Source: Loxodes magnus (taxonomy: Eukaryota; Ciliophora; Karyorelictea; Loxodida; Loxodidae). From it: a stretch of DNA of 64,000 nt. Made by a program: the position numbers and the translations under genes. Location of the stretch: assembly GCA_946699065.1 (NCBI GenBank), contig CAMPDV010000193.1:248001-312000 (forward strand), in the 5' to 3' direction. Positions 36,794 through 50,894 of the stretch are shown here, one piece after another (the stretch's first letter is position 1; each line of letters begins with the position of its first letter). The notes under the pieces were generated by a model. It saw nothing but the letters and a program-made list of their open reading frames with translations, searched no databases and was not told the origin of the DNA.

Positions 36794-38667
36794 TCATGTC
36801 GCTATCCTCCATTTCCTCAACACTCTGTCCTCACCACCAGATAATATCCACTTGTTGTCCACACTCAATGCCAATGCAAAAACAAATCCAGAATGCCCAG
36901 TCAATGTCTATATACACTCACCAGTATTAAAATTCCAAATTCTTAGAGTCGAATCATGTGAAGCCGATATTATAAAACCATTATCCGATGTTATTAAAGC
37001 TTTGTACACATAATTAGAATGTCCAACCAAAGTACGAATCAACTGTCCAGTCTGGAAATCCCAGACTTTTATTGTCTTATCTCTACTTGCAGAGACTATC
37101 CATTTCTGGTCCGGAGAGATCGCAATTGAGAAAACTCAGTCCGCATGTCCCGTAAAAGTCCTCAAACAGCTTCCAGTCTGGAAATCCCAGACTTTGATCG
37201 TCGTATCTCTACTTGCAGAGACAATCCATTTCTGATCCGGAGAGATCGCAATAGATACAACTGAGTTAGCATGTCCCGTACAAGTCCTCAAACAGCTTCC
37301 AGTCTGGAAATCCCAGACTTTGATCGTCGTATCTCTACTTGCAGAGATTATCCATTTCTGGTCCGGAGAGATCGCTATAGATATAACTGAGTCCGCATGT
37401 CCCGTACAAGTCCTCAAACAGCTTCCAGTCTGGAAATCCCAGACTTTGATCGTCGTATCTCTACTTGCAGAGACTATCCATTTCTGATCCGGAGAGATCG
37501 CTATAGAGTTAACTGAGTGCGTATGTCCCGTACAAGTCCTCAAACAGCTACCAGTCTGGAAATCCCAGACTTTGATCGTCTTATCAGAACTTGCAGAGAC
37601 TATCCATTTCTGGTCCGGAGAGATCGCTATAGAGTTAACTGAGTGCGTATGTCCCGTAAAAACTTAATCTAAATTAATGAATAATTACCTTGAGATTTGT
37701 CGTATCTTATTTCAAGTTGCTTTTTCTGCGAAGTTTAAGTTTATACAATTTCTTATTTTTAATTTTGCTGCTTAAGAAGAACTTTCGATTCTTCGACGTT
37801 TTCAAGTCTTAGATTTTATAACATTGGCTGAACATTTTCGATCGGTAATTCTTTTTTGGGAATTTGTTTTTTATTCAAGCTGGCTATTAACGAGTTTTGC
37901 AAGAATTCTAGCGTTGCTCTGTCGCTAGGATTTTATGCCCAACATTTTTCGATTAAAATTTTGTAATCTTAAGGACATTCCTCAGGCATGTCCTCTCTCT
38001 CACGAGCTTTGATACCTTCTCTTATCGACAAATCGTCAGCCTCTTTGTGAGGTATTTTTCTTGCTGCTATTTCCCAAAAAATGACTCCCAACGCGAATAT
38101 ATCAGATTGCTTACTATACTTTGGCTTCATACACATTAACTCTGGCGCCATCCAACGAATATTACCCACCTAACTAGTGAATTCTTAGGACCTTGATTCA
38201 ACCCTTATTGTCGATAAGCCAAAATCAGTTAACTTAGCTTTTAATTAAACGTCTAACAATACGTTGTTGCTCTTTAGATCTCTGTGGATAATATTTTTAC
38301 TGTGGATATGCTCTAAACCCATAACTATCTCTATACTTATCTTGTAACGTAGATTCCAATCTAATTGTTAATTGTTATGCAACAAATCAAACAGATTGTA
38401 CGGCAAGTATTCCATTACCAAACATAAAGGCTAAGGACAGTATCCATATAGTTAAACTATGTTTGGATGATGCAATTTCTAGGCTATTGATATCTCCTAA
38501 TCTAACTCTTCCCTTGCTACCTGAGAAATACTTTAATTGTATAACTCTTTTATCGCCACTTCAGCAAAACCCTACATTAGCCCTTTATAAACTATTCCAA
38601 AACCTCCCTTAGCTATCTCTTGAACTTTTTGAATTTTTGATGCTTGTATCAAGTATTCTTACTCCAT
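36794..38667 (-). CDS. TKL-type protein kinase fused to WD40 propeller
   Basis: A 617-residue protein. Residues 10-270 are a complete kinase: G-G-F-G-I-V-Y-K-G loop (21-29), V-A-I-K-E (lysine about 40), H-R-D-L-K-S-N-N, D-F-G-L-S and W-M-A-P-E, with the R-W-M-A-P-E and C-W features of TKL/RIPK-like kinases. A Gln/Lys linker (about 285-325) follows. Then come seven WD40 repeats to the TGA at 36,794. Repeats 1-5 differ at only a few positions of 42, mostly just after G-H (T-H-S-V-N, T-H-S-V-N, A-D-S-V-I, A-N-S-V-V, A-D-W-V-F) and in the A-S-x-D-x-T-I turn; repeats 6 and 7 are divergent. A 20-nt intron (37,669-37,688) joins linker and propeller and is required by the frame. A TGA at 37,136 is read as Trp in G-H-A-D-W-V. 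Likely an intracellular signalling receptor or sensor; the ligand is unknown. Confidence 0.9.
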
Positions 38668-41530
38668 TATCGAAACGATTTTTTATAATTTTTTTTGAAA
38701 TTTAATCTTAAAAATAGAAAAAATACCAGAATTTAATAATATTTATTTAAACCTAAAATAAACAAAAATTTTTGGAAATTAAAATTTTAGATTAACAAAA
38801 TGAAATTAATTTAAGAAAAAAACGATACAAACCAAAATAAATTGATAAATAGGTTATACTCTGTGATCAAACATAAAAATTAACTTAGCAAAACAAATTT
38901 TGTTCAAAACAAAAAAACGCAATGAAACAAAAAGAATCTAACAGATAATCATTAAATTAAATAAAATTAAAAATGGACAGTAAATAAATTAACTAACTTC
39001 ATTAGTAAAACAATTAATTAAATAAAAATAGAAAAAATATTTAATATGCCTTTAACTTTTTTATTTAAAAATTTAACAACAATTTTATATAATGAAATTA
39101 ACACCTATTTCGTGATATAGCAGAATCAATGAAAAAAATTAATAATGCAATGAATAGTAGAAATTTTAAGTTTTTAATTACTTCACTCTAATTATAAATT
39201 AAAGAACAAGACCTTTAAATTTTAATAACTAAGATTATAAAAAACGAAAACATAAACTAATATATTTATTTTACCAAAACTTTGAACTGCCTTAATTCTA
39301 AAAAAACACTTTCAAAAATCACTTTATAGATAAAACATTACAACTATTAGGTAAATAATTTTAAAGTAAATTAGCAAACTTAATAAAATTCTTTTGAAAC
39401 ATTATACATATATGAGCTTTATCAATTAGATAAGTCTTAAACTAAAATTAAGAAAGATAAATCAAATAAATAAAAACAATCATACAAAAAAAATTAATGA
39501 ACAACCTTATATATAAGAGTAAACTATTTCAAATAATATTAAACAGAAATGAATTCATTAAAACCATAAATAATTAACAATAAATTCAATAATAAAATGT
39601 TAAAACTTAAAATGGTTCGATGAAGAAGAAGATTAAATATAATTTAGTTTCCTTTAAAAAAAATAATAGACTAATCTTAAATTCAATTGTAGAATGATTA
39701 TGCTGCTATATTCTATAAATAATTAAAATTGTAATATATGAAACATACAAAATATTTAAAAATCATAAATATTATAAGCCTAAGTAGAATAAAATTAAAA
39801 AGCTTTTATCTTTAACAAATAAGTTAATGATTCAACAATTAATAAATAAATAAATAATTCACTTTTTTAAAAATGTTTATGATCTTTTAAATATAATAAG
39901 AATATTTAGGTAACTAAAAATACTAAATCTATAATAATTAATAGTTTAGAATTCTTAATAAACATTTAAACTTAAATATACCTACGATGAAAATCCTCAA
40001 GCAAATTAATTAAAAATCTAAAATATTTTCATTACGACTCTAAAGAAGTTCATTAAACGATAAAATTCAAGAGATATTAAAATCAAAAAAGAATTAATAT
40101 AGATTCTAAAATCATAAAATAGAGAAAACAGATTAATAGTAAAAATCACTTTTTTAAAAACTTTTAAATTATTAAGATAATAAAATGGAAATTAGATTAT
40201 TAAATTAAAACTAACTTATCTAAAAAAAAAGTTGACTACATTTAATAGCTTTTATCCATCATGCTTTCTTAAAACTCTCATCTAAAAGAATTAACCTTTT
40301 ATAATGATACACTTAAGAAAATTATAATAGTTATGGAAATAAAATCTTTATTAGTTAAAAAAAATTGAATATTTTTAACATTTGACTTTTATTTAGTTAA
40401 TTACATAATTCATAAGCAAAATATAAAGAAATAATTCTTTAAAAATAAATTGCTTTTATCTCTTTTTTGTTAAAAATTGAAGTTCAAAATTTTTGCTAAC
40501 TTCGATTCTTAAGGGCGTTAATTAAATAAACATTAAATATAATATAAAAAGAGAAGAAAAGAGAAAAAATAAAAGTTGCTATGAGAATGATATCATTTAT
40601 TAAGAAGTAAATTGTTCTAAAAAAACATAAATAAATTAAAAGAACATGATGCTGATGTTTTCAATATTGTAGCTCTAACTAAATTATTTTTAACCTTTAG
40701 ATCGTCATTTTTATACGTTATACCAAGACTATTTGCAATAAATTTAAAATAATTATTTTAAGTTATATTTGTAAAAGAAAGCTCCTTTTGAGTTCATTTC
40801 TTAAGGACCTGAAAATTTTGAATAACTAATAAATTTAAAAGAATTGCTAAATATATATAGGCTACTTGCTACCTTCTTGTCATTTAATATGAAACAATAT
40901 AAATCTTTTATAAATAAGCCTGCAATAAGGTTGTATAAACATAGCTCTTTAGACTAATTTTAAGATAAAATGAATAAATTAGTAATAATAAAGATAATCT
41001 TTAAAGCATATCTATGAGATCATTTTGCAAGCTTAATAATAATGTAAAGATATAAAAAACAAAAGAAAGAAGAGCTAAATAATTAATATTAGATACTAAC
41101 TTTAGAGTTTCAAGATGCAATAAGAACTATATAAGAATTAGACTAATGAAGCTGAACTACTAAGGGAAATCATTTAGAAATAATAACAAAAGAAACTACT
41201 TAAAATGAAACCTTGTTTAATTTTAACTGTACTATGATTATTAGTAGTCACATTAATAATTGAATGATTAACTTTAAAAGCTGAACTCAAAGGTTAAGCA
41301 AGTATTAATTTATCCTATTACTATTTATGTAAGTTATTAAAATCCATTATTTATGCATTAATTCAACTTTCACTTTATAAATAAAAATATCTTAAGTTTG
41401 AGGGAAATTATATAAAAAAAGGCATAGAGTTACTTTAATTATTAATCAGCTAAGCTAGTGCATAATAATACTTTACTAGACTTTTAAAAATTTCTATCCC
41501 ATAAAATCAAAATAAGATTAAGATAAAGAG
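38668..41530. other. very AT-rich sequence, no gene seen
   Basis: Nearly three kilobases with no convincing frame or motif. Confidence 0.4.
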
Positions 41531-42820
41531 ATGAAGATATTTAGTAAGACAGTGTATAGTAACCTCAGTAAGAGTGTTAAGAACCAATTTATAGCTTAAA
41601 GATTGACTTAACATTTTAAGACTTAAGTAGTCATCTCATTATTCTAAAGCTTCAGTTCCTCCTTGTATTTTTTTAACTTTTTTGAGATAGGTAGCTCAGA
41701 TTAAGTCTTATTGAGGAAATAAAGATTTTACCCAGTATAGCAGAAATTAATTACTTCAATCATTTTATTGAAGATAAATAGAAAAATAGTTAAAGCTAGA
41801 ATTAAAAAATACTTGGCAGGATGACAAGACTTGAGATTGAAAAAATTGATAAAATATTTACTTTGAAATGTCTAAGATAACTAAGCTAAAAAGAGCTAAA
41901 ATTAAACAAAAAGACTAAGCATCATAAAATTGATCTAAGAAAGAAAATTCTTATTAATTAGTACTAACTGGTAAGTATTTTACAAGGAAATTTGAGAACA
42001 TTGCAAATTAGAATTTTTGAAGCATAGATTTATAGAAATTTAAGAAATCTAACTAGTTGTCCATTTTCATAAGCTAAGTAAAGAAAAATTTTAGATTCTT
42101 GAAGATTAAAAGAAGAGAAAATTTCAATTAAAAGGCATTAATATGTTGGTAAGCGTGAGGAAATTAAAAATCTAATTAAGAGAAAATCTTACTTTTGGTA
42201 TTGTGTCTTTACTAACTATCCTTGATTTATAATTAATAATCTAACTTTTCAAGCAAAAAAAACAGCTATCCTCTGAAACGATCAAACACCAAGAGAAGAA
42301 AGTCATTAGAGGTATATATTTCCTGGATATAGGAGGACTACTTAAGAATTTTATTTTTAAAGAGAATAGCCTTTCTTTGCAGATTCTTTTAGCTAATTGT
42401 GTAGATGTCTGCCAAAAATTTGTAAAGCAAAATTTGATTAATCTCATCTTCTTAGAAGAATAGTTAAAGCAGAAAGCAGTTTAGCAGAGTATATAAATAC
42501 TTAGATAAATGTTTCTTTCCGATAAGCTGTGAGAATAAAGACTAAGCTTAATAAGAATGTAAGTGTGCTTACTTAAAATGAATAGCTCAGGGCTAATAAA
42601 TATAGAAACGAAAACTAAGATTGCTAAGCTATTCAAAGATAGCAAGATAAGAATACGTTAAACTTAATGGAAATTTCTAGAACTTCAGTCAATAACCTAG
42701 GAAGAATAAATAGTTGAGTCGAAGAATCTATAGCTCAATAAATTCTTTAATAGAAACAATTTTTATTAACTAAATAACAGAACTAAAAAAGCGAATTTCA
42801 ACTTAAATTTATCGCCTTGA
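41531..42820 (+). CDS. possible AT-rich gene, unknown protein
   Basis: A frame of 429 codons from ATG to TGA at 42,818 with four in-frame TGA (41,822, 41,864, 41,993, 42,530), against five and thirteen in the other plus frames, so the coding signal is weak. The translation is Lys/Leu/Gln-rich and includes N-R-K-I-V-K-A-R-I-K-K-Y, K-E-I-W-E-H-C-K-L-E-F and S-V-R-K-L-K; it could be helical with IQ-like basic segments, but no family is recognised. I list it because it is the best candidate in a 10 kb stretch, with low trust. Confidence 0.25.
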
Positions 42821-45800
42821 GCTTTGAGATTATTATAGAATCTTCTTCTCTTTTTCTTCTTTAGTCAGTTTTAGAATACCAAACATTAGAAGAAAATTAA
42901 AACCTTAATAGTTGCTTAACCATATTATAGTAGCATATGCTTTTCAAGGGTGAGTGAATCATAAAGAAGAGGTTTTGAGAGATAAATATTGCATCAAAAT
43001 ACCCTTGCTATGTAGTATAAGGCTAGCTTAAGATTCTACATCAATAAACAAAATAGCAAATTTAAGAAAATCTAGTTAATTCATTAACTAAAGTTTAAAA
43101 TATATTACGCTTGATAAAGTTCTTAATCTTTAGATACCCCAATCAAGGCATCTTTAGTCCATTTTTACTTCTCTTTCTTTAGCTTTAATTTTCTCTTTAG
43201 TTTTTAATTATAATTATTTGTTGTAGCTATTCATTAACGATTCAACCTCCCTTTATTCTTTAAATTTCACTCTTTAATTTTAAATTCAATTTTATTATCA
43301 AAATATAGAACCTTAAAGAACCATAAAACATGCTTAAATCTAGCTTTTAAGTAAATTATTAAAATCTATAAGATTATAGTAATAAAGGAATTTCTCTAGG
43401 GTATCAAGAAAAATATTAAGAGCTTTAATTTGCAATCATAAGACAATTTACTTAAGTCCTACTAGCATTGATGGTTAAATCTTAAGGGAATAAATATAAG
43501 ATAAATTACATAATCAGACAATCAACTCCTTGGAAAGAAAATCTTTAGGCTAAACTTGTAAAGGAGAAATCTTAAAACTTTCTAAGATATAGAGAAACTT
43601 TAGAATGCTTTAGTAAACCAATAGAACATAAGCCCTATTCTCCTAAATTTTATTTAAAAAAAGTAAAATCAACATAATCTTAGAACATTCTTAAAATCTA
43701 TTTAGTTCTACGAAAAGCAATTAATTGAATCTTAGCTTAGACTTAACTTGCATAGGGAATCTATAATCACAACTATAAAACATTTATTAATAAAATTAAA
43801 AAGTTTATCTGTTTAGTTAATGAGATATAATGCAACTCTTATAATCTAAGATATAATATTACAAGAATGTTAAATATTAATTGAATTAGAACTAATTCTC
43901 TCTTCTCTAAAGCAATAAGCAATTCAAATTTGAGACATTAAATTTTTAACTTACTGACATTAAAGATAGAACAGAAAAATAATTTTCTAAAATGATTCTT
44001 AAAAATACAGAAGAGTCTATATTTCTTAACGACTGTCGAACTTAAAATCAAAAGATGAAAAATCTAAACCAATAAAGAGAATTATTATCATTTTTAGACA
44101 GAAAAGGGAAACAATTATTATTTTACCAAAGTAGAAAAAATTAAACCTAATTAAAAGACTACTTGTTGATAGAATTATATATAAGAGCCTTCATTAATTA
44201 TGCTAATATAATTATTTGTTTAGATTTAAAGATAAAATAGTATAAAAATATCTTAATTAAACTGTAGAATTTTAAATTTAATATTAATCTATCTCTAATG
44301 GTTATTATCTATACTGCTAAATTTTTATTTCATATATTTTTGTCTTTTTTATAATGTTTTCCCAAAATTTATCTAAAACTCTTGAACTAAAATGTAGTTA
44401 ATATAAAACAAATAAGAGAGTAAATGTTTAAAGTGTATTTGCTTAAATAATTTATTGTAAAAGTGAAATGAAGAATCGTTACTATATAAATATAATATCT
44501 TATATTCGTTAGAATTTTCTCTATTATTACATAGATTCCTATTATTATTTTTTTTTGCTAAATATGCCTCTAATATAATAGCTTTTTGAAGGTCTCTATA
44601 AGTCATTATTTTTGAATCATTTACCAACTTCATAAATTATATAATACTTATTTTTTCTTCTACTAAAGACTTTTGTAGGATAGATTATTCACTTGCAATA
44701 ATGATTAATAAAAGAGCATACATTTATAGATAAAGAATTTTAAGTTTATTAGCTACCAATCTAAATAGCCATAATTATAGGAGACTTTATGCATTATTAT
44801 TTTTTTCTTTTTAGATATAGTAACTTCTTGGTTAAGGCTTCGTATCTCTAGCTTCTGTCGATTTCATTTGCATTTAAAGTTTTAAAGACAATTTTCTTTT
44901 ATTTTAAGATTAAAGCTTTCCTTTACAAATATTCTTGCTTAAATTAAGTAGTATTATTATCTCAACCAAGGGAATTATTATTAGGTATTAATGAGTATAA
45001 TAATAGCAATATGACTTACTAGAATCTAAATAATAATAAGTGAATATTTATTTGAAATGCTGTTAAAGATAACTAGACAATTAAGATTATTAAAGATTCT
45101 AATTAAAATAGTGGCTTTAATAATGAGATTACTAAAAGAATATTTTAGTTTTATAATCCTTCTTTAAGTTTAATTTAAATCTCTAATTTAGACTTTTAAT
45201 TACTAAATAAAACTGGCTACTATTTACTTATGAATCATCTATTTATATTTATTTACTTGAAAATTGTAAATTTGCCCACTATTATTAATTTCATTATGCC
45301 TTTTTAGTCTATTGGTAAATATTATTTAAGAATTTCACACTAAAACTAGTTTCTTTAAAATCTTCTTTTTTGGAAGGATAAAAGTTAATTTTTGGTGTTT
45401 TCATAGATTTATTACGAAATTTACTTTGATCCTATAATGTTTTTTTCTTATACGTTCTGCATTTTTTCCTTATGAATACAAAATACAAAATACAAAATTG
45501 TTTTTGAAATCATTAGATTAATTATCTAATTTAGTCTCATATGAATCTGCTCTTTATTTGAATTTTTGCCCATATTTTTCTTGCTTCTTTCATAAATCAC
45601 TTTTTTCTATACTTTTCCAGTTAAAGGAAAAACTATTTTAATGTTTTGCAACTAATCTTTTATTTTTCCTAAATTTTCTATCATTTTAAAATTTTATTGA
45701 GCGAATCCTAAAGAATTTTCTTTAGTTTTTCGCTTTCGCTCGAATAATAATACGTTCTGATAAAAGAACTATCTTTAATTTATCCCATAACTGCTTAGTC

Positions 45801-48800
45801 TGCTTTTTACTGAGTATTTTATGTATTTGATGTTCCGTCAAAGTTTATACATTATCCTCTCAATCAATTTTATTTCTCTTTTAGCTTCAATAATTTCCAG
45901 TATTTGTTAAAAAAGTCTGGAAGAATAAATTGTTTATTTAGGGTTGAGTAGTTTTTTATGTTTATTATTTATCCTTATCACTCTGATTTGTTAACTCTGA
46001 TTTTTTATCTCTTTAATATCTTAAACTTAATCATTAGTTCTAAGTTGAGAGAAATTAAGTCCATTTCTCAGTCAGCTTATGAAGAGCTAAGAGTAAATAA
46101 GAATCATAAGTTGATCTCTAAGTTTTCTATTTTTTCAACTGTATCTTTTATTTTTATTTAAAGTGAAATAAGTAAGCTTGGCTAATACAATTAGAGCATT
46201 ATTTGATTAGTAATAACTATAGCATTATTTAAGCATTACTTAATTTCTTTAATTAAATAGCCTTCTACTATTTATTATTAAGCTTTAGTTCAAATTTTTT
46301 ATTAGATCTCTTTTATTAATCTTTAGTCTCATTATTTATGTTTCTTAATTACGTTTAACTATTATATTATTAAAGTGAGAAATTAGTTCTTTGCTTCTTA
46401 ATTAATATAATGCTATTATTAGTTACTAAAAGAGAGATATAGAAGCATATGATAATCTATTGAGTTAATTAAAAGGTTATAAATAGAGCTTATTATAAGA
46501 GTTTAAAGGAATAGATTTATTAATTTAATTAAATAGATACCCAACACTGTTTCTTCTTTTATCTTTCCAAACTTTTTATTTAACTCCCTCTATTCATAAT
46601 TTCTTTTAGGTTCGATAGATCTGAGTTTTGACTTTTGAAGTTTCTGGTATTTAAATTCTTATTTCCAGTTATTGCCACAAACCATTTCAATGCTTTCAGA
46701 TATTTCCTATCAATTAGCTTGCAGCTTTATTATAGCTTTCCTCTAATTAATTTTTGGATGCTAAACAATTTACTATCAAAGGAATTAACTCGAGGCTTGC
46801 TATTAATAGTCTCCTGTTTCTTATAACTGCAAAGGTTAAAAATTTTCAAGCGATCCTTTAGTTTCTTTCCAGATAATCTTTTCTACTTTCACTCTAACCA
46901 TTTAGCTACTAAAGCCTTTTTCTAGCAGTGGGATACTTTATCTTCTATAAAGTTATTTAGAATTAAGGATTTAACTAGATAGTATAATTCTCTTAAGATA
47001 ACGACTTTAAGCTCTTTTATTCCTATTCATATTTAACTAAAATTAAATCAGATACTAAATAAAGTATATAATAGGACACCAACAAAATTAAACGAAGGAT
47101 GAGTATTTTAATTACAGTAATACTTTACTCAAGAAGAGTATTTTTAGAAGATAGAGAACACTAGAAAGAAATAAAGAAGCATTAATAGGATAAATTAGAT
47201 AATTAGTTTTATGCGAAGCAATAAATAGCTAAGCTTTTGGAAATTAGAACTTTTAATTAAGATATTTTATGGAATTTTTACTTTATGCTAGATACTAAAT
47301 TTCAGCGTCTTGTAATTGATGAAACTAACATAAAAAGATAAAAATTTCTATTAGATGAAGAAATTTTGGTTATAATGGATTGATAAAGGAGATAGAAAAA
47401 AGGTTATAAGAATAAGAAGATGAGAAGAGCAATACTCAAGAAACAGCCGAAGACTTTTATCAAAATAAAAAGCGCTTTTATGTGTTTTAGTTTAAAGAAC
47501 AATATGAAGGCTCTGTGTAACCATTGATCAGGTAGAGATATAATGGCTACTATTACATTAGAATTAAAAGGTTGTATTAATGAAGGTTTCTTAAACTGTT
47601 TATAATAAATAGTGATATTAGATACCTAGCATGTGTAACTATAGTATTATTAAATGAAAGTATGTTCTATGTAGATCTATAAACACATGCATAAATAATT
47701 AAATTTTTCTATATAGAGAAAATCAATTTTTTGAGTTGAAATAACAAAAAAACCATAAATAGTTTCTTAGTTAACTCCTAAAAAAATAGGAAAAAAGATT
47801 TAAAATTTGAAATCATAATTTTTAAGATAGTTAGGAAATTAATACTTTATAAATGAATAATCAAATTTAAATTAGTTAGAGAAATAACAAAAAGATGTAA
47901 AAGCTAAAAATTAAATCTTCTAAATAAAAAACTAGGCTTAGGAAGTAAAATCATAAGACTTTTTTATACATAAAACTTGAATAGTTATTATAAAATTGAA
48001 TAGAGTCTATAGATATAAAAAGAGAAATCACAATAAAAATATATTAGTAAAATGTAAGGTAAATATATAAATTTCTAGGTTTTCAATGCTAATAACTTAG
48101 TCACTCTTAATACAGAGAAGATTTCTAAACAATGGAAATTTAAATATCACAAAGATTATAATACTTCAAAAATTAGATAATCACTTGCTTAAATTACAAC
48201 CTTTTGCATTCATTTAGTTTCAATATCTAAAGGAATAGACAAATATTCCTTTGCTTTAAATGAAATATTTTCTTCGGATTTTAAATAAACTTGAGCGAAT
48301 TCATAAAGATAAAGTTAGATTGGCAATAATAAGAAATAATATTAAAAGGCAAAAAATAAAGAAAAAAGAAGATATTGATTTAAATATACCCTTTAAAAGT
48401 AAATTTGAAACAAATCTATTATTTAAATAATAGCTAATTCGCAAGGATAAAAGAACCTTTTAAGTCTCTAGCTATTAATTTAATATTAAACGATGAATAT
48501 TACAAATCTAAATTGGATAAAGATGATCATTTTAGATCGAAATAAAAAAACTTAGATGTATTTATCAAGATTTAAGAAAAATCATCTAGTTTAATATTTA
48601 AATATATCTTGTAAGACTTATCATTAACTTTGAATATGCTAAAGTTTAATAAATGAAGGAAAACTTAATCATTATGAATCAACTTATGAACAAGATATAA
48701 TAAGAAATGTTAAGGATCAAATTATTATTAATATAATCATTAATTTTCTATAAAAAGAAAAATTAAAATCTATAGATTCAAAGTGATTTACTAAAATAAG

Positions 48801-49260
48801 CTAAATTGAAAATAAAGAAAAACTTTCAATATTTATTTATAAGCAATCTAAATATCAATAAAATAGAAAAAGTAAATCAAAGTATTAAAAAAGTAATAAA
48901 GTATAACAAAAGTTTATGAAATTTAGAAAGTAGTTTATAAAGTTTTTAAAATAAAAAATTCGTAAAAAGCCATTTGCTTAAGATTTTGTTTTCTAAAAAA
49001 AAATAAATAAAGAGCTGAAAAAAAACAAAAAGCAACCAATAAAAGGGAAATAAGTCTTAAAATAAAAATAAAAATTTTTAATATTAAAAAAATATGATTG
49101 TGATAAAAGTTAAAAAATTATATCGTTAGATGTGTTAAAGGCTTTAAATGAAAAAAATTAAAATAAAAAAAAGTAAAAACTTTTTAGAAAAAAAATTGTT
49201 AAAAATGTAGAAAAATTAAAAAAAAAAAACCTTGAGATTAAAAAAAATACGTAAAGAAAT
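42821..49260. other. very AT-rich sequence, no supported gene
   Basis: Long open frames can be drawn here, notably 45,958-47,615, but TGA codons are evenly spread over the three frames (six to eight each over 540 codons), which argues against coding. Nothing else is seen. Confidence 0.4.
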
Positions 49261-49434
49261 CCCGAACTTTGGTCGTCTTATCTAAACTTGCAGAGACAAT
49301 CCATTTCTGATCCGGAGAGATCGCTATAGATCCAACTCAGTCCGCATGTCCAGTACAAGTCCTCAAACAGCTTCCAGTCTGGAAATCCCAGACTTTGATC
49401 GTCTTATCTAAACTTGCAGAGACAATCCATTTCT
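49261..49434 (-). pseudogene. orphan WD40 repeat cassette
   Basis: About 174 bases, 1.4 repeat units, nearly identical to repeats 1-5 of the kinase-WD40 gene and in the same orientation. The minus strand reads [11 protein letters not shown], then G-H-A-D-W-V-G-S-I-A, then [11 protein letters not shown] again, so it carries its own variants (S-L-D-K-T, W-V-G). The flanks are AT-rich and unrelated to a WD40 gene. It is either a dispersed fragment or a reservoir for gene conversion. Confidence 0.85.
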
Positions 49435-50149
49435 TCGGCTTTAAAAAAAAATATAAATTTCAGCAATTTTATTATTATAATATTACTTTGAGTAAAAAAT
49501 AAAAAAAAACTAATTTCATTTTATCAGACTTATTTTAATCAAAGCTAACTTCCTAAGATTGATAAAGTAGTCAAACTTTCTTTATGAATTTCTCAAGAAA
49601 AAATTTTAATTTCTCGGTTTAAAAATAAAAAGATTTGAATGAATTCTCAAATTGAAAAGAAGAAAATTTTCAAGTACTTTTACGTGAATTATTAGGGTAA
49701 AGAGCATAAATATGTTTTGTAATTAGAATTAAATTTTACATATAAATATTTTACATGATTAATCTAAATAATTATACAATTATGTTCCAATATTCAAATT
49801 ATTTAAATTTTAATCTATCATTATTATGTTTATGTTGAATTTTTTTGTTATCAAAACTAATATATGACTTTAGAAGGTTTTTATTTATAATAATATTTTG
49901 TAGAGATCTTACTGATAACTATAATATATATTTCTAAGCAATTTCTTTAATTATTATACATAAATAAAAAGTCACCTAAGAAATAATCTTCTCTGGGCTC
50001 ATCTATTAAATACAAAAGGAATAATCTAACCTATCAGATTAATTCCCTCAATAAGCTTAAGAAAAATAATCTAAGTAAGTTTACTCAGAATAAACGCAGC
50101 AACGAATAACTAATGTACAATTCGAATAAAAATAGAAAAGATAAAGGAT
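49435..50149. other. AT-rich sequence, no gene seen
   Basis: Nothing recognisable between the WD40 fragment and the first copy of the 50/55 kb repeat family. Confidence 0.4.
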
Positions 50150-50790
50150 AGAAACACTAGAAAATATGCTAAAAAAATTGATTTAATTGCTTAGACTATA
50201 ATTTCCATATATAGAATAAATAGTCAATAAAATTTAATCATAAATAGTAATTAAATTGGAATAAATTGATAACTAATTTAATGAAACTCCTCAAATGTTT
50301 TAATTAAAATTTTCTTAATTTTAGTCTCAAATAAAATAATTTTAAGAAAAGCAAGAATAATAAACAGCAGTAATTTAAAAATCATAAGATTAGTAATCAA
50401 GCATTCCAATGGAAATTGATGCTTTATAATAATAACAAGATGTAAATAAGATGAATTTTTATTGTAGAAAGATTCGGTGCTATATATGTTAGAAGATCCA
50501 TTACTGAAAGAAAATCGAAATTGAAAGAATGTTTAAGAAATAAATATTAGACGAACTTTTCTGATCTTGATCCGAAAGGACAGGACTAATATAAAAGAAG
50601 AAATTTTATGACCCAATAATATAAAAATACAATATAAATTGAAGTAGAATACAAAAGGATAAATGAATCTAGGGAGTATAAGGATGGCGGACTAACGAAG
50701 TCCTAATTCTTTAGTTTCGGAGAGAGCTGGATCAAATGGAAATAGTTGCTAAATTCTCTTCTAAGACTATAAACTTAATTTATCCTTTTT
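50150..50790 (+). repeat. repeat family copy 1 (with 55,600-56,240)
   Basis: Shares several blocks with the copy near 56 kb: GATTAGTAATCAAGC, then AGAAATAAATATTAGACGAA followed by CTTTTCTG, and a shared 3' end with CTCTTCTAAGAC and ATAAACTTAATTTA. A conserved C-x2-C peptide (R-K-I-R-C-Y-I-C-Q-K) and I-L-D-E-L-F can be read in both, but this copy is degraded. Confidence 0.75.
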
Positions 50791-50894
50791 ATTCCTTTAT
50801 AAATTTGACGAAATTTATTTATATAAATTTAATAATACGCTTTTTTTTAAGCTTTCATTACAGTAAATAAAAGCCAAGTCCAATATCGTTATTA

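Noticed and set aside
45958-47615. Long plus-strand ORF of about 540 codons
   Set aside because: TGA codons are evenly distributed (six to eight per frame) and two different frames give equally protein-like translations.
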